A program made the position numbers and the translations under genes. The notes beneath the pieces were generated by a model. The model made no database searches. It was not told the origin of the DNA and saw only the letters and a program-made list of their open reading frames with translations. Of a stretch of DNA of 64,000 nucleotides, positions 58,701-64,000 are shown in pieces. Origin of the DNA: Siderastrea siderea (Eukaryota > Cnidaria > Anthozoa > Scleractinia > Rhizangiidae); the NCBI GenBank assembly GCA_964030785.1, contig OZ034973.1, positions 62,001 to 126,000 of the forward strand, read 5' to 3'. Numbering within the stretch: position 1 is the stretch's first letter; every line of letters begins with the position of its first letter.

Positions 58701-60238
58701 CATGACTTTCTCCTGCTCAGCAGTCTGTGACATGAAAAAAATTAAAAATCTAGAACCGTTGCAAGGTAAAAAATTGGCACAAGATGTGAATGAAAAGCAA
58801 AAGAAAGGAATGATTTCTCTCAGCCCTTAATGTCTATGGAAGTCAATTCACACTGTTATGTCCATTCACCTAGGAAAACCTATATAGTGGATAAATGCAC
58901 TCAAATTCATGACAGTTACCATTATATTAATGCATGGCTGTGCGTGTTTGACAAAGAGAAATCTTAAAGGATGCATTACTTTTCTCTCACTGTGCACCCA
59001 AAGAAGTCTCTGCAAGACAAAACTCTAAGCCTTCAAAACTGCTGCTTGCAAAGCCAAGTGCTGGTGAGGACATCCTACCTACATTGAGTCACTCTAGCAC
59101 AGGTTAATATTTCTGATAACAGCTTCCATTACTTCTGTCCCTTGTGAAAAACTTTCTTCACCAAACTCTGATTTTTGTCTTCGTGTGTTTTGGCATTTGA
59201 AATTGTAGTAGTAGGCAGGGAACCTTGTTAAGCAAAAAGCACCCCCAGTTTGCAGGAACTGGAGGTTAGCAAGGAATCCCACTTTTCAAAACCAGTGGGA
59301 ACTCATGGACAATGCCCAGAAAGCTTTTACAAGAATTAAGTAAACATTTCATGAAGGATTTGGCTTCTGAAGTGTACTGTTTGACATCTTCCTGAAAGCC
59401 TGCTGCACACAAAAACTCATGGACATGTTCATGATCATGTTGATCTGACAAATGATCGATAATCATGAATTGTCAAACACATTAACAGTTAGCCCAATGC
59501 AACTTCTATCAGCTGAGAAGAACATCTAAGTAGCATACACGTACATCTCAGACTAACTGACTACAACATACCTTGTAGTTGGCCAGCTCTAAGTAAAGCT
59601 TTGCCAATGTTGTCTGGAGCCGTTTTATTACCATGTCCTTGTCAATCTCTTCATTTTGTCTAAAAGAGAAAGGGTTGTGGTTTTAGTACATGTACATGCA
59701 TCATTCATGTAAGTACACAGATGATGTCATAGTCTCACGGATTTTGATACTTTTTACCTTAGATGTCAGAGCTAAACAAAATACATGGTCTTGAGAATGA
59801 GCAACTTATAATTTCATTCAACTTTTTACTCTCCTTTTCTCATTTGTGCTCCTTCCTCAAATGCAATCATATATTTTCAGACCAGATGTGCTAGATGCTG
59901 ATACTGTTGCCTAAGCTTCCCTCACTTTATTAAAAAACTCAAGGAATCTATACTTAGAAGTTATTAGAAATGTTGAATTTTTTCCGCCTTCCTTTATTTT
60001 TATTTGCAACTAGGCCTAGTGTAATTTGTTAAATTACATGCGAACCTAACTTTCCACTACAACCAGGAAGCCTAATTCTAATGCGTACCAGTACCAGTAG
60101 TTTGTTTGTTTGATTTTTTTTTCACTTTAATTTTGTATTTGTTTTCTGGCAGCTTGTTTTAATTGTTTTTGACTCATATTACAGCATTGTGAAGTGCTTT
60201 AAACTGACTGGATTTAGTGCTACAGTGTATATAAGTCA

Positions 60239-60286
<48 letters not shown>

Positions 60287-63069
60287 CATCATCATCATTA
60301 TTAAAGCCTTAGGTGAACTTTCAGACTTGCTCACCACAGTGATTTAAAGACTCTTTTTTCCTGCCATCTTTAATTTCTTCATATTTTCTTGTACAAATAT
60401 ATGACATAAAAATCACATGTGGTAAATCAAATAAGTAAAAATAAATTTGTAGGAATGACTCACATTGGTTTGTTTACTACTCTTGCAACTCGCTGAGCAA
60501 ATCTACAGGTTGAGATGGTTTCATACAAGTTCTTCTTCTCCACTGACAATAGAGCAATCATGGCAGCATTGCAATTCCCACCTGGGAAAAGTAACAGAAT
60601 GGAAGGTAATTAACACTCTCACCACCAAGAGTGTCACATGGCAACAGATGCCATTATATGGTCAATTTGTATGAAATTTGGACACCAGAAAGATCATGGA
60701 AAGGTCTGTACATTGGTGAAGCAAAAGGATACAATTATTTTTGTTCCCATATCTAATCTAACATGATAATAAAATTAGCAAGCTAAAGTATGGTCTTGAG
60801 CTGTAATTCTATGTGGCTTCTCTAGCACTTATTTAGCAATTTGAGTAACCCATAGTTTTTATGCAAATTTACAACTTTTATGCAAATTTGTACAATCTTG
60901 TTATGAAGTTGGCTTTCAAACTGTATTTGGGGATTACTTTTGGAAATCCTTACCCTACATGTATCCTCGGCAATATTAAGTCATCTTTAGAAACCTTAGA
61001 ATGTTGTGGCATCTCAAGCATTGAAGTCACACTCACACTTGCATCTATCACTCACAAAAAGTGGGCAGGTCCGTCTCACTCACCTAAACTGTCTTGTAAC
61101 ACCATGGTTAGAAGTGAATTTCTGTATGGTACATGAACCGGCTCATACTTCATCACAACTGGGGAATGTCTTCCTTTTCGATTTCCTAACTCCACAGCAC
61201 TTGCACTTTTGAGTCTTGCATATGTTCTTGGCAGATGAACACCATCGGCACTCCTTGCTCTGCATAAGATGGCACTGGAGCTGCGTTTAATTTGCTTTAC
61301 AGTTTGTTTCTTTCTCTTATGATTTCTCATGTTTTTGACATTAAATTTCTGCAGAGCGATAATGACTGTCTCCAGGTGATGTAGAGACATGTTTACAAAT
61401 TTAGCTCCACTGATCTGATGTTCCATGGCACTTGATTTGCATATTTGCTCTGAACCTGCAAGATCCACCAAGTATAATTTGGACCTAACACAAAAGGGAA
61501 CAAAAATTGTGAGAGAATGTTAATATATGAAAGAATCACATATTTGAACTGCAAAATATATGTAGACCATCGCAGTGATGATATTTCAACTTAAGCAGTT
61601 GAAAGAAGAAACCTGAAAAAATTTAGGCTTGAAGGGGAATCGAACCCACTGGTATTGCAGAGGTCATGGGTTCGACTCCCGTTCAAGCCTGAATTTTTTC
61701 AGGTTTCTTCTTTCAACTGCTTAATTTGAAATATCATCACTGCGATTTCTGAGTTAAATTATGAGATTTAATCATAACATTGAAGCTGTGGCCCTTATCA
61801 TGACCCTTGAGCTAGAACTTGTAGCCTACATTTTTCCATTGCCAGTCTCAAAAGGTAAAACAGCACAGTGATAAAATGTCATTTTTTTCAGTCAGTCTGG
61901 TATATCTTTCTATTTCAGCCAGCAAAAAAAACATAAAATCATGCTGGTTGTGTTCACACTCTTGTCAAATTTCAGCTGACAACATTAATTTTTATGCACC
62001 ACTGGGGAGTGGCATAATTGCCTAGTCCCTGACAATTTCATTATTTTAACAAAAGATATGAAGTTTCAGAAACACTTTCCAAGACAGTATAAATATTTTG
62101 AACTTTATTTTTCGTCATACAAACCTAAATAAGATCTCTGCACCATGTCTTTGTCTTGAAAGTGCAATAGTAAATATGGTGTGTGACCTGGAAGATCTTT
62201 GATTCACAGTTGTTTCAGCTGTTTTATGGTTTGCTACACCTAAATTACACAGTTTCATTGCCTCCTTTTCCGATGCCACAAGATGGTAGGACAGACCATG
62301 AAGACGGCAAGAACCATTCCCTCCCGTCGTTACCAATACCTGATGAGTAAATGACATCATAAACATAGAAATTGGACAAGAAAAAATGCAATTTATTACA
62401 CAGCAAACTGAAGCCTAATAAAATAAAAAGGATGATGTGTGCAGGGCTAGATGGCTTATACCAGAGTGGCTTGTGTACACCCCTACAGCTGGCCTACATT
62501 TGTACATATTATGGTATCTCATCATGCACATGTCTGGGGTATTTTTGCATGAAAACACTGCTTCTCAAATGTTTGCAATTGGCAATTGGTTTTCAATGTG
62601 CCTGTTGTCAGTTTTTGTGTTCAGTTACAATAACTACATAGCCAGCAGCCCAACTTTGACAGGTGCATTACGTAGTGTTGATAGTATGGTGTATTTTGGA
62701 TACAACTTTAGTTGCTCAATGCAATTTTGCTTCCAAATCTTCCCTACTTATTCAATTCTCATCTAGACTTCAGACTTTGGGCCTCCTCCTACCAAAGATG
62801 ATCCAGTTATGCTAGAGATGGTAGAATTCACTGCAGCTCAAGTGGAAAAGCCCAGGTAATAATTTATTTACTACATAAACCTCACCTTTGGCAGGTCTTT
62901 GATTTTCTGAGGACCTTTAAACAAGGGAGGTCCTAAAAGATCATATGCTGTCTCTTTGTATATTTCCAGGAATGAGATGTGAAGGTTGACAGCTTCATCT
63001 TGATTCTGCTCAAGTTTTTCAAAGATCAATGACAGACTTTGAGGAATTATTCCAAAATGTTCAGATCTA
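54789..63069 (-). CDS. KIF6: Kinesin-9 family motor (KIF6-like), 5'-partial
   Basis: Kinesin-9 motors move on microtubules and act in cilia. Phase-consistent exons: 63069-62886, 62339-62125, 61484-61084, 60581-60464, 59659-59572, 58724-58601, 58323-58068, 57311-57045, 56780-56648, 56537-56376 and 55778-54789 (TAG). Motor motifs present: GIIPQSLSLIFEKL, ISFLEIYKETAYDLLGP, NQRSSRSH (switch I), VDLAGSE (switch II), HVPYRNS and STCRFAQRVA. DLPKV after the YDLL helix and VIKRLQ after the motor recall KIF6 rather than KIF9. The nucleotide-binding P-loop exon would be right of 64000. The tail does not resemble human KIF6 as I recall it, so the subfamily is less certain than the family. Confidence 0.85.
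56376..59659 (-). other. KIF6: Kinesin neck and stalk exons
   Basis: Exons 59659-59572, 58724-58601, 58323-58068, 57311-57045, 56780-56648 and 56537-56376 follow the motor. The first begins QNEEIDKDMVIKRLQTTLAK, a conserved kinesin-9 neck. Then come a disordered Ser-rich segment (GSSPRSPLSGHEESGDERDS) and short coiled coils (ESEKIVELQLQKKQ, NKLSLVIKKLADVKYTERKQ). All junction phases agree. Confidence 0.8.
60240..60302. repeat. (ATT)n microsatellite
   Basis: About 17 ATT units end in a few ATC units, in a kinesin intron. Confidence 0.95.
61137..61347 (-). other. KIF6: Basic ~70-residue insertion in kinesin loop 12
   Basis: Between IIALQK (end of helix alpha-4) and HVPYRNS (start of alpha-5) most kinesins have only a few residues. 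Here there are about 70, with clusters NHKRKKQTVKQIKR and ELGNRKGRH. The insertion is continuous in one exon, so it is not an intron misread unless an unrecognised intron is hidden. Loop 12 contacts the tubulin tail, and in kinesin-3 it carries the lysine-rich K-loop. Confidence 0.75.
61569..61746. mobile_element. Fold-back element with tRNA T-arm-like sequence in both arms
   Basis: Inverted arms of about 64 bp (ATCGCAGTGATGATATTTCA onwards and the inverse ending ATCACTGCGAT) enclose two opposed box-B-like sequences, GGGTTCGACTCCC on the plus strand and GGGTTCGATTCCCC on the minus strand. It lies in the kinesin intron between exons 62339-62125 and 61484-61084. Confidence 0.85.
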
Positions 63070-64000
63070 CTGCAAACAAAATGTATACCATTGGTAAGTT
63101 GGCCAGGCTGCATTTTAAGTGGGCTGTGCCAAAGATCTTTGGCATGCACTTCAGTTTTGGCCATACAACACCTCAGAAGTTTAGTGTTTCTTATGCACCA
63201 GCCACTGGTAAACAGCATGAAACTTTGCCCCAGAGTAACACTTAGGCTACACTTGGGGTCCTGACATTTAAAATTTACACATTTACATATCCCCAGTTTC
63301 TTCCCTCATCCTCTTGTCAGTATATTCCCTGCACTTGCAGTGATACAATCACAACAACTAAGACTCAGTTGGGGCTTTTCTTGATTTATGATGATTTTCT
63401 CACATCAAGGAGATACAAGCAAAACTGGGAGTGATGGGTGCATTCTACTCACTTGCTGATTTAAAAATAAAAGATATGTAGAGTCCTCCTATGTCCACTT
63501 GACCAAGGCCAATAATGATTGGAAAATTGATCTTGACTTTTAAAACTAAACAAAACAACTTTTTAATGGCATTGGGCACTTTCAAGTCTGACATGAAACT
63601 TCCCGCATCCTCCTACTCTCCTCCCTAATCCTCTTGTTGCAGCCCCGTAATTTACTTCAACCTGCCCCACACAGCCACGTATAAACTTCTTTTCCAAACC
63701 TTTTGCCGACGTTGTTGTTTTCCTTGCAACGCCAACCTCTTGAATTATTAAACTGCGCGGCCTCTTTCATGGAGACAAACTAACCCATTCACAACCACGT
63801 TAAAAAAATCGCCATAAGCTGACCCCAGTAGTGTACTGACTACGTAGCTCCAAGTTCATAAAATTTCGCTGATTTTATTAGGTCACGCTAAAATTCCATT
63901 CAGTTTGGAAAAGTAGCGTGCCAAACGCACAGCTGCGAAGAAATTTGAGACGTCTAGACTTGTTTATCTTCCCGTTGTTTTCTAGGGTGAAAAGAAATTG
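63070..64000 (-). other. Kinesin intron at window edge
   Basis: This is upstream of the first visible motor exon, whose acceptor is TTTTGTTTGCAG. The preceding exon, which should carry the P-loop, is not here. I see no coding signal or repeat array. Confidence 0.6.

Larger units (their letters stand above)
60464..63069 (-). other. KIF6: Kinesin motor domain exons (P-loop missing at edge)
   Basis: Exons 63069-62886, 62339-62125, 61484-61084 and 60581-60464 cover the motor from just after the P-loop to its end. Switch I NQRSSRSH and switch II VDLAGSE have all expected residues, so the motor should be catalytically competent if the upstream exon is intact. The end, GGNCNAAMIALLSVEKKNLY then ETISTCRFAQRVA, is typical of kinesin-9. 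Confidence 0.9.

Noticed and set aside
62437..62766. Plus-strand frames of 89 and 109 codons
   Set aside because: They lie in a kinesin intron opposite the gene and show no family signature.

Overview
The window is eukaryotic nuclear DNA from an animal. It has many short exons with GT/AG borders, AT-rich introns and many small fold-back elements. Gene content and repeat style, including TIRs ending GTAAATACGGTA and a 'CCCCAGTTGTTCAAAGG' fold-back, suggest an invertebrate, most plausibly an anthozoan cnidarian such as a coral. That assignment is inference.

Four protein-coding genes fill the window, and I joined exons by hand by checking splice sites and phase. (1) About 204-8869, plus strand: the C-terminal part of HPS5, a BLOC-2 subunit of lysosome-related organelle trafficking; its WD-repeat N-terminus lies left of the window. 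It appears to continue past the point where I recall human HPS5 ending, into a complete RING-H2 finger. (2) 29355-11616, minus strand: LRRIQ1, about 30 exons, with a conserved N-terminus, an IQ motif, a long Glu/Lys/Arg-rich helix exon, leucine-rich repeats, three more IQ motifs and a conserved tail. (3) 32499-48867, plus strand: an unrecognised coiled-coil protein of about 3,759 residues. It has one 9.8-kb exon, several families of internal protein repeats, and an upstream tandem exon-intron duplication. (4) 63069-54789, minus strand: a kinesin-9 family motor (KIF6-like) whose P-loop exon lies right of the window. It carries a basic insertion of about 70 residues in loop 12 and an IQ-like motif near its C-terminus.

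HPS5 and LRRIQ1 converge, LRRIQ1 and the giant gene are divergent (heads 3.1 kb apart), and the giant gene and the kinesin converge. LRRIQ1 and kinesin-9 are both linked to cilia, so the divergent giant gene may be co-expressed with them; this is only a hypothesis.

Introns and intergenic DNA hold two MITE families with two copies each, at least seven other fold-back elements (one with tRNA T-arm-like sequence in both arms), a tRNA-like sequence, and several minisatellites. One minisatellite, of about 1.2 kb or more, alternates two ~50-bp half-units. I saw no rRNA, no convincing functional tRNA, no CRISPR array, no autonomous transposon and no viral gene.
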